The notes under the pieces: model-generated
The model's input: only the letters and a program-made list of their open reading frames with translations
Told to the model about the DNA's origin: nothing
Database searches by the model: none
Source: 2-12-FULL-35-23 sp965196985
GTDB lineage: Bacteria; Pseudomonadota; Gammaproteobacteria; UBA12402
Assembly: GCA_965196985.1 (NCBI GenBank)
Contig: CBDALO010000048.1
Location: forward strand, 1 to 64,000
Length of the DNA stretch: 64,000 bases
Direction of reading: 5' to 3'
Translations under genes and position numbers: made by a program
Shown here: positions 27,012 to 35,593 of the stretch, in pieces
Numbering within the stretch: position 1 is the first letter of the stretch
How the letters are laid out: every line of letters starts with the position of its first letter

Positions 27012-27500
27012 ATGAGATTGCCTACTGTAAGTAAGCTATGCTTAATTGCTGCAACCACGGTGTTATTAGCGGCCTGTGCCAAGCCCTTCTGGGAGTCTTG
27101 GTCAGAGCCTGGTTATCAACATCAGCCATTAACGCCAGAAGAGATGGCTCAACAGCAGCAACAACAAGCTCAAAGTCACTACCGCAAAGCGGATCGTTTA
27201 CCCCCTAAATACAATAAGGCCCGTAAGCGCTGCGTTACTACAGCAAATGGCCATGAGGTTTGTGGCTATGATTGCAAGGTGGTTGGTGATTATGCAAAGT
27301 GTGCCCAAGAGCCCAAACAGCGCTGTGTGGTAAGTCCATCAGGTCAAATTAAATGTGGTTACAACTGCAAGGTCACTCACTTACAGGCTAAGTGCGGTAA
27401 GTACCTTTATGATAACTGTGTAACAAACGCTATAGGTGAGGTGCGTTGTGGCAACAACTGCCGTGAAAGAGAAGATGGTGAGTTGGTTTGCGGGAAGTAA
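27012..27500 (+). CDS. Cysteine-rich repeat lipoprotein
   Basis: A 162-residue secreted lipoprotein. The signal peptide ends in the lipobox LLAAC (Cys 22), then a Gln-rich linker (EEMAQQQQQQAQ) leads to three tandem repeats of about 30 residues. The repeat pattern is C-V-x4-G-x3-C-G-Y-x-C-K-V-x5-A-K-C: CVTTANGHEVCGYDCKV, CVVSPSGQIKCGYNCKV, and a weaker third CVTNAIGEVRCGNNC. Four regularly spaced cysteines per repeat suggest internal disulfides in the periplasm or at the surface. I recognise no functional family. ATG 27012 has AAAAAGGA about 10 nt upstream. A strong hairpin follows the stop. Confidence 0.75.
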   Translation: MRLPTVSKLCLIAATTVLLAACAKPFWESWSEPGYQHQPLTPEEMAQQQQQQAQSHYRKADRLPPKYNKARKRCVTTANGHEVCGYDCKVVGDYAKCAQEPKQRCVVSPSGQIKCGYNCKVTHLQAKCGKYLYDNCVTNAIGEVRCGNNCREREDGELVCGK

Positions 27501-27506
27501 TTTTAG

Positions 27507-27533
27507 GCCAACCCAGAACAACTCTGGGTTGGC
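27507..27533. terminator. Hairpin between convergent lipoprotein and stress-protein genes
   Basis: GCCAACCCAGA (27507-27517) and TCTGGGTTGGC (27523-27533) form a perfect 11-bp stem with a 5-nt loop, 6 nt after the lipoprotein stop. No U-run follows on either strand, so termination may be weak or Rho-assisted; the hairpin itself is unmistakable. Confidence 0.55.
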
Positions 27534-27588
27534 AAGTTGGCACAAGAGAGTGAGTTAAATCTGAAAAAAGTCAGGTTTAACTAGTTGG

Positions 27589-28014
27589 TTAGTCTTTACC
27601 ATGGCGAACAGTAATTACATCACAAAGCGAGTGGTGCAAGACGCCATTAGTCGTAGAACCTAAAAGATCAGATAAGTGGTGCCCAGAGTGACTACCAATA
27701 ATAATAAGGTCGATCTTTAGTTCTTTAGCTGTGTTGAGAATTTCACGTTTAGCTGGCCCTACTGCTACCCATTGGTCACTTGTGCTAACGTCAAGCTCTT
27801 CGCCTAGTTTGCTTAACATTTGTTTAGCTTCATCGAGAAGCTGATCCTCTAAATCAGTAATACCTACGTAACCATAATTAGGGATAGGCTCAACCACATG
27901 TAGCAAGCTAAGCTTTGCATCAAAGACTTTAGTTAGCTCTTTAGCTTTTTGTAGAGTATCTTGGTTTTCTTCACTAAGGTCGGTGGCTAGTAAAATGTGG
28001 TTGTACATGCTCAT
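27589..28014 (-). CDS. Universal stress protein, UspA family
   Basis: A 141-residue single Usp domain. ILLATDLSEE at the N-terminus and the ATP-binding motif GSHSGHHLSDLLGSTTNGVL (G-2x-G-9x-G-S/T, about 107-126) indicate the nucleotide-binding subfamily, as in MJ0577-like proteins. It is a cytoplasmic dimer in known members, linked to stress survival. It stands alone, convergent with the lipoprotein gene and 97 nt downstream of the nucleoside phosphorylase gene on the same strand. Confidence 0.9.
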   Translation of the reverse strand: MSMYNHILLATDLSEENQDTLQKAKELTKVFDAKLSLLHVVEPIPNYGYVGITDLEDQLLDEAKQMLSKLGEELDVSTSDQWVAVGPAKREILNTAKELKIDLIIIGSHSGHHLSDLLGSTTNGVLHHSLCDVITVRHGKD

Positions 28015-28111
28015 GATTAGGCTCTCCCTTCAAGTTATTGTAAGAATTCTAACAGGTTTGTCCTAGTGGGTGCTAGGGCAAACCGTTGCTTTCAGGTGGT
28101 TTAATTGGTTG

Positions 28112-28945
28112 CTAAACCAAATTACCACCAGCTGCTAAGAATGCCTTAACCAACTGGCACAGTTTAGCGGAGGCTTTCTTTCCTTCACTTAAAGTAACAT
28201 CGTGAGTGATGGAACCATCATGAAGGTCAGCCGCTAGATTGGTAATCGTTGAAATAACGCAAACCCGCAGGCCGCAGTGTCTTGCCACTAAAACCTCAGG
28301 AATGGTCGACATGCCGACGACATCGACGCCCAAAAGTCTAAAAGCACGTACTTCAGCAGGTGTTTCAAAGCAAGGACCTAGTACTGAGCAGTAAACCCCT
28401 TCATGAGTTGATATGCCTAGCTCCTTGGCTGTGCTGTGTAGTTTGTCACGGATAGCTTGATCATAAGTTGCTTCTAAGGGAAAGAAGCGTGAGCCAAATT
28501 CTTCATCATTCGGGCCAATAAGAGGGTTTCGGAATTGGAAATTAATGTGGTCATTAATTAAAACTAGCTCGCCAGGACCAATCTCTTTACGTAGCGAGCC
28601 GGCAGCGTTGGTAATTAATAGGCGATCACAGCCAATGAGTTTTAATAATCGAACCAAGGCCTTAAAGTGACTGGCATCAGCTCCTTCGTAGTAGTGCACT
28701 CGACCTTTTAGGCAGGCAACGGTTACTCCGCCAAGTTGACCAATAACGAGTTCACCAGAGTGACCATGGATGGTGGTCTGAGGGAGTCCAGGCAAGTCAG
28801 TGTAGGGAATATGTACAGCATTTTCGATTTCATCAGCAAAAGGTCCTAGACCAGAACCTAAAATAATTCCAGTGCTGGGCTTAGCAGAACAGCGTTGTTG
28901 AACGAGTTCGGCAGCTTGGTGTAAGGGGGGGGTGTTATTTGTCAT
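28112..28945 (-). CDS. Purine nucleoside phosphorylase (trimeric PNP / XapA type)
   Basis: A 277-residue enzyme cleaving purine (deoxy)nucleosides with phosphate for salvage. GIILGSGLGPFADEI (about 25-39) is the phosphate loop; HGHSGELVIG, LKGRVHYYEG, ITNAAGSL (about 114-121) and GPCFETPAEVR are all signatures of the trimeric inosine-guanosine/xanthosine family. Asn-Asp base-recognition is seen in STITNLAADLHDG. It is 14 nt downstream of the cytidine deaminase gene, forming a salvage pair. Choosing between a PNP and a XapA name needs biochemistry. Confidence 0.9.
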   Translation of the reverse strand: MTNNTPPLHQAAELVQQRCSAKPSTGIILGSGLGPFADEIENAVHIPYTDLPGLPQTTIHGHSGELVIGQLGGVTVACLKGRVHYYEGADASHFKALVRLLKLIGCDRLLITNAAGSLRKEIGPGELVLINDHINFQFRNPLIGPNDEEFGSRFFPLEATYDQAIRDKLHSTAKELGISTHEGVYCSVLGPCFETPAEVRAFRLLGVDVVGMSTIPEVLVARHCGLRVCVISTITNLAADLHDGSITHDVTLSEGKKASAKLCQLVKAFLAAGGNLV

Positions 28946-28959
28946 TTACTGAGGCTCCG

Positions 28960-29352
28960 TTATACCGGTATTAAAGAAAGTGGTAGCAACTCTGCCATAG
29001 TCATGGATTTTTTAAGGCCATTAAGATCACAAAGGTGGATTAAGGTATCAGGTGTTGCAAATTCTGATAGCTGTTGGCGGCAGCCACCGCAAGGTGCACA
29101 AAGTGCTTTACTGTCACTGACAATAACGACCTCAAGGATGGTTTGGTAGCCGGCTGAGATCATGCTACCAATAGCAGTAGGTTCTGCACATTGGCCTAAT
29201 GGAAATGCAGAGTTTTGAAAGTTGCAGCCCGTAAATAATTTATCTTCTAAAGAGCGAATACACCCGCCAACTTTAAACTCGACATAAGGCACATAGGCAT
29301 TAAGGCGAGCTTCACAGGCAAGCTGGTGCATTTTATTAAATAAGTCACTCAT
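28960..29352 (-). CDS. cdd: Cytidine deaminase (homotetrameric type)
   Basis: A 130-residue zinc enzyme converting cytidine and deoxycytidine to uridine forms. Zinc ligands are in QCAEPTAIG (Cys, with the catalytic Glu) and PCGGCRQQLSEF (two Cys). FKVGGCI and GCNFQNSAFPLGQC line the substrate site. The residue after CAE is Pro where Arg is usual in well-known members. The start is set at ATG 29352, because 29367 would overlap the pit stop and 29352 gives the standard N-terminus (MSDLFNKMHQLA) 4 nt after that stop. Operon order is DUF47-pit-cdd-pnp. Confidence 0.9.
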   Translation of the reverse strand: MSDLFNKMHQLACEARLNAYVPYVEFKVGGCIRSLEDKLFTGCNFQNSAFPLGQCAEPTAIGSMISAGYQTILEVVIVSDSKALCAPCGGCRQQLSEFATPDTLIHLCDLNGLKKSMTMAELLPLSLIPV

Positions 29353-29356
29353 ATAA

Positions 29357-30607
29357 CTAAGCTCCAAACGTTGTTTTTATTAGATAGAAAAAAGCGATAT
29401 TGAGTAAGGCTGCGGCAGGGATGGTGATTAACCATGACATAAAAATATTACGAACGACAGCAAGGTTTAAGGCACCAATACCGCGAGCTAGGCCAACTCC
29501 GAGTACACCTCCGACAAGAGTTTGTGTGGCAGAAACGGGGATACCCGTGCTAGTTGAAATAATAACGGTTGTTGCGCCAGCCAAAGTAGCAGCAAAGGCG
29601 CGGCTTGGTGTTAGGGCGGTAATGTGAGAGCCAACGGTGACAATAACTTTGCGGCCATGCATGATGAGCCCCAGTACAACCCCTAAGCAACCAAACCAGG
29701 GAATCCAAGTTGGGCCATCGCCAAGGATGTGGCCGCCATGTTCAGCAATACTGATCACAGCAGAAACAGGTCCCATTGCGATAGCAACGTCGTTTGATCC
29801 GTGGGCAAAGACCATCGCACAAGCAGTAAAGGCCATTAAAATGCTAAATAATTTTTCGACGTACTCAACTTGATGAAAACGTTTACGGTTATCTGCTTTA
29901 GGAACACGCCGGCTTAGTATTATGCCAATAAAGCAAACTATTAAAGCGACAATAATAAGGAGAAGTAGGGACTGGCCTTGGCTTAAGTGAATACCAAAAT
30001 GCGCAAGCCCTTTTAGAATAGTCATATTTCCTAAAACGATACCAACAACAAAAAAGAAAATGGGGTAAAGCTTACGGGCTGATTTAGCAGGGACATCGGT
30101 ATTAAAGATATGGCGTTTAATAAGCTGAAAGAGTAAAAAGGCAACAATGCCAGCAAGAGTTGGCGAATAAACCCAGCTTAGCGCAATAAGGCCGACCTTG
30201 TGCCAGTGCACCGCATCAAGCCCTAGTACTACAGCTCCAAACCCAACCATGGCACCGACTACGGCATTGGTGATTGAAACAGGCATGCCAAGGTAACTAG
30301 CAAAAAGCATCCAGACGGCACCAGCTAGTAAGGTTGATGTCATACCATAAATTAAAATAGTGGGATTATGGTTAAGCAACGTGGTGTTGATAATACCGTT
30401 TCGAATGGTTGCGGTGACATGGCTGCCGCCTAAAACAGCCCCGGCAAATTCAAAAATAATAGCAATAATAATGGCTTGCCTTACGCTAATGGACTTAGAG
30501 CCCATGGTGGTGCTCATAATATTGGCAAGGTCGTTAGCGCCTACGCCCCAAGTCATTATAAAGCCGACGACGGCTGCGCTTAAGATAAAAAGTAACGAAT
30601 GGTCCAT
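29357..30607 (-). CDS. Low-affinity inorganic phosphate transporter, PiT family
   Basis: A 416-residue membrane permease with about ten helices. The duplicated PiT signature GANDLANIMSTTMGSKSI near residue 23 and GSNDVAIAMGPVSAVI near 270 is diagnostic. It imports metal-phosphate complexes with protons. It lies 13 nt downstream of a DUF47 protein, the usual PiT partner. The frame is complete with an ATG at 30607. Confidence 0.93.
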   Translation of the reverse strand: MDHSLLFILSAAVVGFIMTWGVGANDLANIMSTTMGSKSISVRQAIIIAIIFEFAGAVLGGSHVTATIRNGIINTTLLNHNPTILIYGMTSTLLAGAVWMLFASYLGMPVSITNAVVGAMVGFGAVVLGLDAVHWHKVGLIALSWVYSPTLAGIVAFLLFQLIKRHIFNTDVPAKSARKLYPIFFFVVGIVLGNMTILKGLAHFGIHLSQGQSLLLLIIVALIVCFIGIILSRRVPKADNRKRFHQVEYVEKLFSILMAFTACAMVFAHGSNDVAIAMGPVSAVISIAEHGGHILGDGPTWIPWFGCLGVVLGLIMHGRKVIVTVGSHITALTPSRAFAATLAGATTVIISTSTGIPVSATQTLVGGVLGVGLARGIGALNLAVVRNIFMSWLITIPAAALLNIAFFYLIKTTFGA

Positions 30608-30620
30608 ATAAGTAGCTTCT

Positions 30621-31295
30621 TCAACGTGCGATACAAATCTGCAAACGGTCGCCTATTTTTTGTGCGTGATCGGCAAGTTGTCCCGTTAGTTTAATTATTT
30701 CATAAAGGAAAATGACTTGTACGGCTGGTAGTTCTTGCTCCAGAGAAAAGACTGTTCGTCGCAAGCCAATTTGCATTTTGTCAGTATCGTGTTCGATCGT
30801 ATAAAGAGTATCGATCATTTCGTTGATTATTTCGGTTTCTTTGCCACTAAACCCTGCATCGTAGAGGTCTTTTAGTTCTCGAATTGCTTTGAAAGCTTGT
30901 TTAGCAGCATCGACACAGCGGTTAACAAATAAATTAAATGGCTCGACCAAGGGTTCTGGTAGGTGCATTTTTCTGCCCAAAACTAAGCCAGCGACATCTT
31001 CAGCGGTGTTAGCAATGTGATCTTGATGGCTAATTAGATCAAGTAAGTCTCGACGTGCAACGGGTAGGAAAAGATCTCGAGGTAAGTTAAGTCGAAAGTC
31101 TCGTTTATAGGTATCAGCTTGATGTTCTAATTTATTGATCTCTGCTTGAAGTGACTGAGCTTTTTCCCAGTCATTGGCTTCTGTGGCAAGAAAAAACTCT
31201 GGCAAGGTTTTAGCACACTTATAAACAGTAGACATGTGGTCAAAAAGCGGCTGAAAAGGAGATTTGCCAAAGAGTTTTAAAAGCGCTGATGTCAT
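30621..31295 (-). CDS. DUF47 / PhoU-like phosphate-transport accessory protein
   Basis: A 224-residue all-helical cytoplasmic protein of the TIGR00153/DUF47 family, related to PhoU. LFGKSPFQPLFDHM at the start, FRLNLPRDLFLPVARRDLLD near 80 and DHIANTAEDVAGLV near 108 are the conserved blocks. It is encoded immediately before the PiT transporter, the standard pairing, and probably controls the permease. First gene of the minus-strand four-gene operon. Confidence 0.9.
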   Translation of the reverse strand: MTSALLKLFGKSPFQPLFDHMSTVYKCAKTLPEFFLATEANDWEKAQSLQAEINKLEHQADTYKRDFRLNLPRDLFLPVARRDLLDLISHQDHIANTAEDVAGLVLGRKMHLPEPLVEPFNLFVNRCVDAAKQAFKAIRELKDLYDAGFSGKETEIINEMIDTLYTIEHDTDKMQIGLRRTVFSLEQELPAVQVIFLYEIIKLTGQLADHAQKIGDRLQICIAR

Positions 31296-31433
31296 AAATT
31301 AAGCTGTTTCATAATTACCTGGTGGCGAGTATACCTTATTAATATTATTGAGGACAGCTTTAGTCTCTTCCAATGCAAGATGAGCCTGAAATAGCCCCCA
31401 CTTTCCAATGCAAAGTGGGCCTGAAGTTGTTGC

Positions 31434-32426
31434 GTGATCGTTCATCCTATATGGATGAATATCAATATGAACGACATAGAATTAAACACACTTGCCCAGA
31501 TTGAGCAATTTCTATCCTCATCAACCCAGCTTACCTTTGAAGCTACATCACGAGCAGAATCTTACCTATGGGTTACGAACACATTAAAAAAATTTGCTTA
31601 TTGCGGTATGTGCAAAAAGGACAAAGGATTGATTCGTGATTACCTGCAACGAATGACTGGTTACTCACGTTCACAAATTACTAGGCTAATTGCTCAGTAT
31701 CAAAAGTCAGGAAAAGTTGTTGTTAAGCAACGATCACCTAGAAATAAGTTTAGCTTAATCTATACGCATGAGGATACTTGGTTGTTAGCTGAAACGGATC
31801 AGGTTCATCAAACGCTTAGCGGGCCTACCACAAAAAAACTTTGCGAGAGAGCCTTTCATTTGTTTGGAGATAAGCGTTATGCGCGTCTTGCTTTTATCTC
31901 AGTCTCTCATCTTTACAATCTTCGACAAACTGAAACCTACCAGCGCAAACGGCGACACTTTAATAAAACTAAAGCAACGCAGGTTTCTATTGGTGAAAGG
32001 CGAAAACCAACTCCAGAGGGTAGGCCTGGCTTTATACGTATTGATACAGTGCACCAAGGAGATATGGATAAAATCAAGGGTGTTTATCATATTAATGCTG
32101 TTGACGAGGTGACACAGATGGAAGTAGTCTGCGCTGTTGAAAAAATTAGTGAGGCTTACTTAATCCCTGTCTTAGAGCAAATAATCGATACCTTTCCATT
32201 TAAAGTGTTAGGCCTACATGCTGATAATGGCTCAGAGTACATTAATCAGCATGTAGCTAAACTATTGCAAAAGTTATTTATTGAACTCACTAAATCGAGG
32301 CCAAGGCATAGTAATGACAACGGTTTGGTGGAAAGTAAAAATGGCTCGGTTGTTAGAAAGCATTTTGGCTACATACATATTCAACAACGTTTTGCCCCGC
32401 AAATTAATGAATTCTATAACCAGCAT
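31434..32426 (+). pseudogene. Integrase-core (DDE) transposase, 5' part
   Basis: The first 331 codons of a transposase with an N-terminal helix-turn-helix region (RMTGYSRSQITRLIAQYQ, about 77-94) and an rve catalytic core. The core has FIRIDTVHQGD (first Asp), LGLHADNGSEYIN (second Asp) and NGLVESKNGSVVRKHFGY (Glu). IS256 copy 2 follows at 32427; the residues DRALFCL at the end of the frame come from that element. Removing it restores FYNQHFNDYINFHRPC. Several ATGs near the start (31449, 31455, 31467) are possible. Confidence 0.85.
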
Positions 32427-33958
32427 GATAGAGCGTTATTTTGTCTGTAAAAACCAACTTCAGTACTTAGAAAAACCTTTAAAATTCTAAATGGCACTCT
32501 ATTGTACCTGTCTCATCGCATAATATCTTAAATTAATTATGCTAATCAATCTAAAAAATTATTTATACCTCAAATTTTTCTCCTCTCAAAATAAATTATT
32601 AACTTTTAGGTAATAGCAATTATATCTCGTTAATAAGAACAAGAATGATCTATCCTAAAACCCTATGAAGCCTTATTATTCACTTCAACTTAAGTATCTA
32701 GGTGATCCGCTCCACTGGTCATCAATTTCCACTAAAACAGCTGATACGAGCCTTAGGCACGATTCAGTATTAGGGAAAATTCCAACTGTATGCGTCCTTC
32801 TTTTTACCTCTCTGTTTACGCGCTCAGCTATGTTACTGGTTCTTAATCTTTTTTGATGCGGCCTGTCAAAGTTCATCACTACTAAGCCCTCCGGTATATT
32901 CACTTCCAACCAAGAAGAAAGCTCTGGTGCTGTTTGCTGATATTTATCTACCGCCATAGCCAATAGTCTTTCCGACTCATGAATGTTTGAGGCATTAAAT
33001 ATAGCTGTAATCTCCTCAGCTACTGGTTCCTTCATTGAGCGCTTTGGTATGTGAGCCTGAGCATTTTGCTGCAAATGAAATTGGCAGCGTTGCCAAGGAA
33101 CACTGGGGAACACAGCTCTTCTAGCGGCTTTTAGGCCAGTATGAGCGTCGCTAGTAATCAACTCAATACCATGTATACCTCGCTCAACCAACTGCTGAAG
33201 AAAATCACGCCAATGTACCTCAGCCTCTGATAGCGCAACAGAAACACCTAGCACTGTTCTCTTGCCGGTTGATTCATCAAAGCCATAGGCTATCAATACC
33301 GCACAGTCTTGTACTGTGCCGCTAGTGCGCACCTTCTCATAACGTGCATCTAGCCAAAGATATTTTATCTTTCCTAACGGCTTATTTCGCCATTTCTTTA
33401 AATCTTCATCCAACAATTTAGCGCAACGGCTTACCTCTGTGCTTGAAATATCTGTTCCACAGAGTTGCTTTAGCACCTTTTCAACTTTGCGCGTGGAAAC
33501 CCCATGCACATACATTTCAGCGACAGCCAGCTTAAGTGCTCTATCAGAGCGTACACCTCGCTCTAAGACTGATGGATAGAAGGCTTCATTGGAGTCTCTA
33601 ACCTGCGGTATCTGTAGCTCAAGCTGACCTTGACCTGTGTTAATTAACCTTGGTTTAAAGCCGTTCGCATATCCGTTTCTATCGCCAGTTCGCTCATAAG
33701 GACTGGCATTTAAATGGCGCTCCCTTTCTATTAACATAGCCTCATTCATCAACCTGGAGACAAGCTTAGGTAAAGCTTCAAACCCCTCCATCGCTAAAAC
33801 ATGTATGGCTTCTTCGATTAAGTTCTCATTTTTATAGCAGCTCATTGTCATTCCTCTTTTTTGGTTAAGTTTACCTTAAAAGGAATTTCTAATCTGACTG
33901 AGTCGCCTGCTTATTTTCAGCAAGTCAATGGAATTTACAGAAAGGATGGCGCACTAGC
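32427..33958 (-). mobile_element. IS256-family element, copy 2 (complete)
   Basis: A 1532-bp element with ends as in copy 1 and target duplication ACCAGCAT at 32419-32426 and 33959-33966. The transposase is intact. It is nested inside another IS, the integrase-type element. Confidence 0.95.
32685..33851 (-). CDS. IS256-family (mutator-type) transposase
   Basis: A 388-residue intact DDE transposase, identical in length to the copy at 59134. The Asp-Asp-Glu set lies in YLWLDARYEKVR (about 168), ITSDAHTGLKAA (about 236) and IAERVNREVKRR (about 344), with the family block PWQRCQFHLQQNAQAH between. The N-terminal region ERHLNASPYERTGDRNGYANG is typical of IS256. ATG 33851 lies just inside the right end with AGAGGAATGACA upstream. 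Confidence 0.95.
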   Translation of the reverse strand: MTMSCYKNENLIEEAIHVLAMEGFEALPKLVSRLMNEAMLIERERHLNASPYERTGDRNGYANGFKPRLINTGQGQLELQIPQVRDSNEAFYPSVLERGVRSDRALKLAVAEMYVHGVSTRKVEKVLKQLCGTDISSTEVSRCAKLLDEDLKKWRNKPLGKIKYLWLDARYEKVRTSGTVQDCAVLIAYGFDESTGKRTVLGVSVALSEAEVHWRDFLQQLVERGIHGIELITSDAHTGLKAARRAVFPSVPWQRCQFHLQQNAQAHIPKRSMKEPVAEEITAIFNASNIHESERLLAMAVDKYQQTAPELSSWLEVNIPEGLVVMNFDRPHQKRLRTSNIAERVNREVKRRTHTVGIFPNTESCLRLVSAVLVEIDDQWSGSPRYLS

Positions 33959-33966
33959 ACCAGCAT

Positions 33967-34266
33967 TTTAACGACTATATTAATTTTCACAGACCTTGTT
34001 ACTTCCCTGTAACCAGCATTAATAGCAAGGGTAAGCAAACTAAACTTTACCCTTACGAGGCCATTATGACTCCTTACGAAAAGTTCAAATCAATTGAAAA
34101 TGCTGAGCAGTATTTAAAGGAAAATGAAACCTTTGAACGACTAGATAAATTAGCGTATTCTCTGACTGATCATGAATCTGCACAAAAGATGCAGGAAGCA
34201 AAGAAGACGTTATTTGAGAAAATAACAAAAGAGCAAATAGCTGATACTATCAGCACTGAAGACTAA
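33967..34266 (+). pseudogene. Integrase-core transposase, 3' part
   Basis: The last 99 codons of the transposase interrupted by IS256 copy 2. They begin FNDYINFHRPCYFP and include KLYPYEAIMTPYEKFKSI and FERLDKLAYSLTDHESAQKM, the usual C-terminal region of this transposase group. An ORF from ATG 34066 alone (66 residues) would look like a small hypothetical gene but is not one. Joined with 31434-32426 the protein has 430 residues. Confidence 0.8.
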
Positions 34267-34431
34267 CCGATGGACCATCATGGTGACATCTGTTCAGATG
34301 CTGCTTCAGGCTCATCTTACGATTGGAATATACTGCTTTGGGTGCTTTGTACTTTATTTGTCAGGGCTTGACCGTTTGTTGAGTGGATGGGATAGTAGCG
34401 TCGCTAATTACTTGGGGCTAGGTTTAGCACT

Positions 34432-35037
34432 ATGAAAGAAATTGAATTAAAACTAAAACTCACCTCTACACAGGTGACAGATTTATTTGCTCTTAAGTTC
34501 ATTCAAGAAGCAAAAGAGGGCCCAGTTACTTTAACTTTGGAAAATACTTATTTTGATACAGTAGATTTTGATTTATCGACTCAAGGTCTTGCACTGCGAA
34601 TTAGAAAGCAGGGTGGGCAACTTATTCAAACGCTTAAAGATGCAGGGTGTGTAAGTAATGGTTTGCACCAACGTAATGAATGGGAAGCTGAACTAAGTTG
34701 TTTTGAATTGGATTTGGCTTTGTTGCCAGTTGAGGCAAGTGAGCAAATTAAAGTGCTTAATAAATCGTTGCAGCCAGTATTTCAGGTGGACTTTGAGCGG
34801 ACTTTGTGGAATCTGACCTTACCAGAAGAAAGTTTGATTGAGCTGGCGTTTGATAGAGGCTTTGTTAAAGCAGGGGGTAAGTACGAGCCAGTTTGTGAAA
34901 TAGAGCTAGAGTTAAAGCAGGGTTCAAAGCAAATGCTATTTAAATTAGCAAGCGAGCTGCAAGAGCAATTGATGGTAGAGCCTTTTGATCAATCAAAAGC
35001 TCAGCGAGGTTATTGCTTAGCTGGATTTAGGCGGTGA
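34432..35037 (+). CDS. CYTH-domain protein (inorganic triphosphatase-like)
   Basis: A 201-residue protein whose start MKEIELKLKL carries the ExExK signature that binds triphosphate with divalent metal in the CYTH tunnel. Other tunnel residues are seen in ENTYFDTVDFDL, GLALRIRKQ, QTLKDAG and CEIELELK. The family includes E. coli YgiF and class IV adenylate cyclase; a tripolyphosphatase role is more likely here but not proven. It is shorter than YgiF because there is no CHAD domain. It overlaps no gene and precedes rsmD by 4 nt, so the two are probably cotranscribed. Confidence 0.82.
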   Translation: MKEIELKLKLTSTQVTDLFALKFIQEAKEGPVTLTLENTYFDTVDFDLSTQGLALRIRKQGGQLIQTLKDAGCVSNGLHQRNEWEAELSCFELDLALLPVEASEQIKVLNKSLQPVFQVDFERTLWNLTLPEESLIELAFDRGFVKAGGKYEPVCEIELELKQGSKQMLFKLASELQEQLMVEPFDQSKAQRGYCLAGFRR

Positions 35038-35041
35038 ATTT

Positions 35042-35593
35042 ATGTTAACAAACCAACTACGTATTATTGGTGGGCAATGGCGAGGTCGTAAGTTAGATTT
35101 TCCTTCGGTTGAGGGATTAAGGCCAAGTTCTGATCGGCTTAGAGAGACTTTATTTAATTGGTTGCAAAGCTATATTCCACAAGCAACGTGTTTAGACTTA
35201 TTTGCAGGCAGTGGAGCTTTAGGTTTTGAAGCAGCTTCACGAGGCGCTAGACAAGTGTTTCTTTGTGAGCAAAATAAAATGGCAGCTCAACAAATTCAAG
35301 CTAACATCGATAAGTTACAGACAAAAATAATGCAGCTTTACCAAAAGGATGCGCTTGCTTTTTTGAATGGTTATGAGGAACAGTTCGATATTATTTTTAT
35401 AGATCCGCCGTTTAGTTCTGACTTGGCTCAGCAGGCATTGATAGCTATTAATGAAAATCGATTATTAAAGCCTGAGGGGGTTATTTTCTTAGAGCAGGCC
35501 AAGGCAGCGCAAGTAGACTTGGCTGCTTGGCAGGTTTTAAAAGAAAAAACACTTGGTCAAGTTACTGCTTGGTTGTTGGCTTGGCAAGACTAA
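35042..35593 (+). CDS. rsmD: 16S rRNA (guanine(966)-N2)-methyltransferase
   Basis: A 183-residue SAM-dependent methyltransferase modifying G966 of 16S rRNA in the small-subunit head. IIGGQWRGRKL at the N-terminus, GLRPSSDRLRETLFNWL (about 29-45), SAM motif I LDLFAGSGALGFEAASRGA, and the catalytic DPPF (FIDPPFSSD, about 120) are hallmarks. The end overlaps the convergent membrane-protein gene by 32 nt. Confidence 0.94.
   Translation: MLTNQLRIIGGQWRGRKLDFPSVEGLRPSSDRLRETLFNWLQSYIPQATCLDLFAGSGALGFEAASRGARQVFLCEQNKMAAQQIQANIDKLQTKIMQLYQKDALAFLNGYEEQFDIIFIDPPFSSDLAQQALIAINENRLLKPEGVIFLEQAKAAQVDLAAWQVLKEKTLGQVTAWLLAWQD

Larger units (their letters stand above)
31368..34328 (+). mobile_element. Integrase-type (rve) insertion sequence split by IS256 copy 2
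   Basis: The left end TTCCAATGCAAGATGAGCCTGAA (31368-31390) has an inverted counterpart at 34305-34328 with two or three differences. A second, diverged direct copy (CTTTCCAATGCAAAGTGGGCCTGAA, about 31401-31425) follows the left end. Without the IS256 insertion and its duplicate the element is about 1.42 kb. No clear target duplication was found. The transposase gene lies between the repeats. Confidence 0.65.

Noticed and set aside
34066..34266. A separate 66-residue hypothetical gene
   Set aside because: It is in frame with the integrase-type transposase once IS256 copy 2 and one ACCAGCAT are removed, so it is that gene's 3' end.
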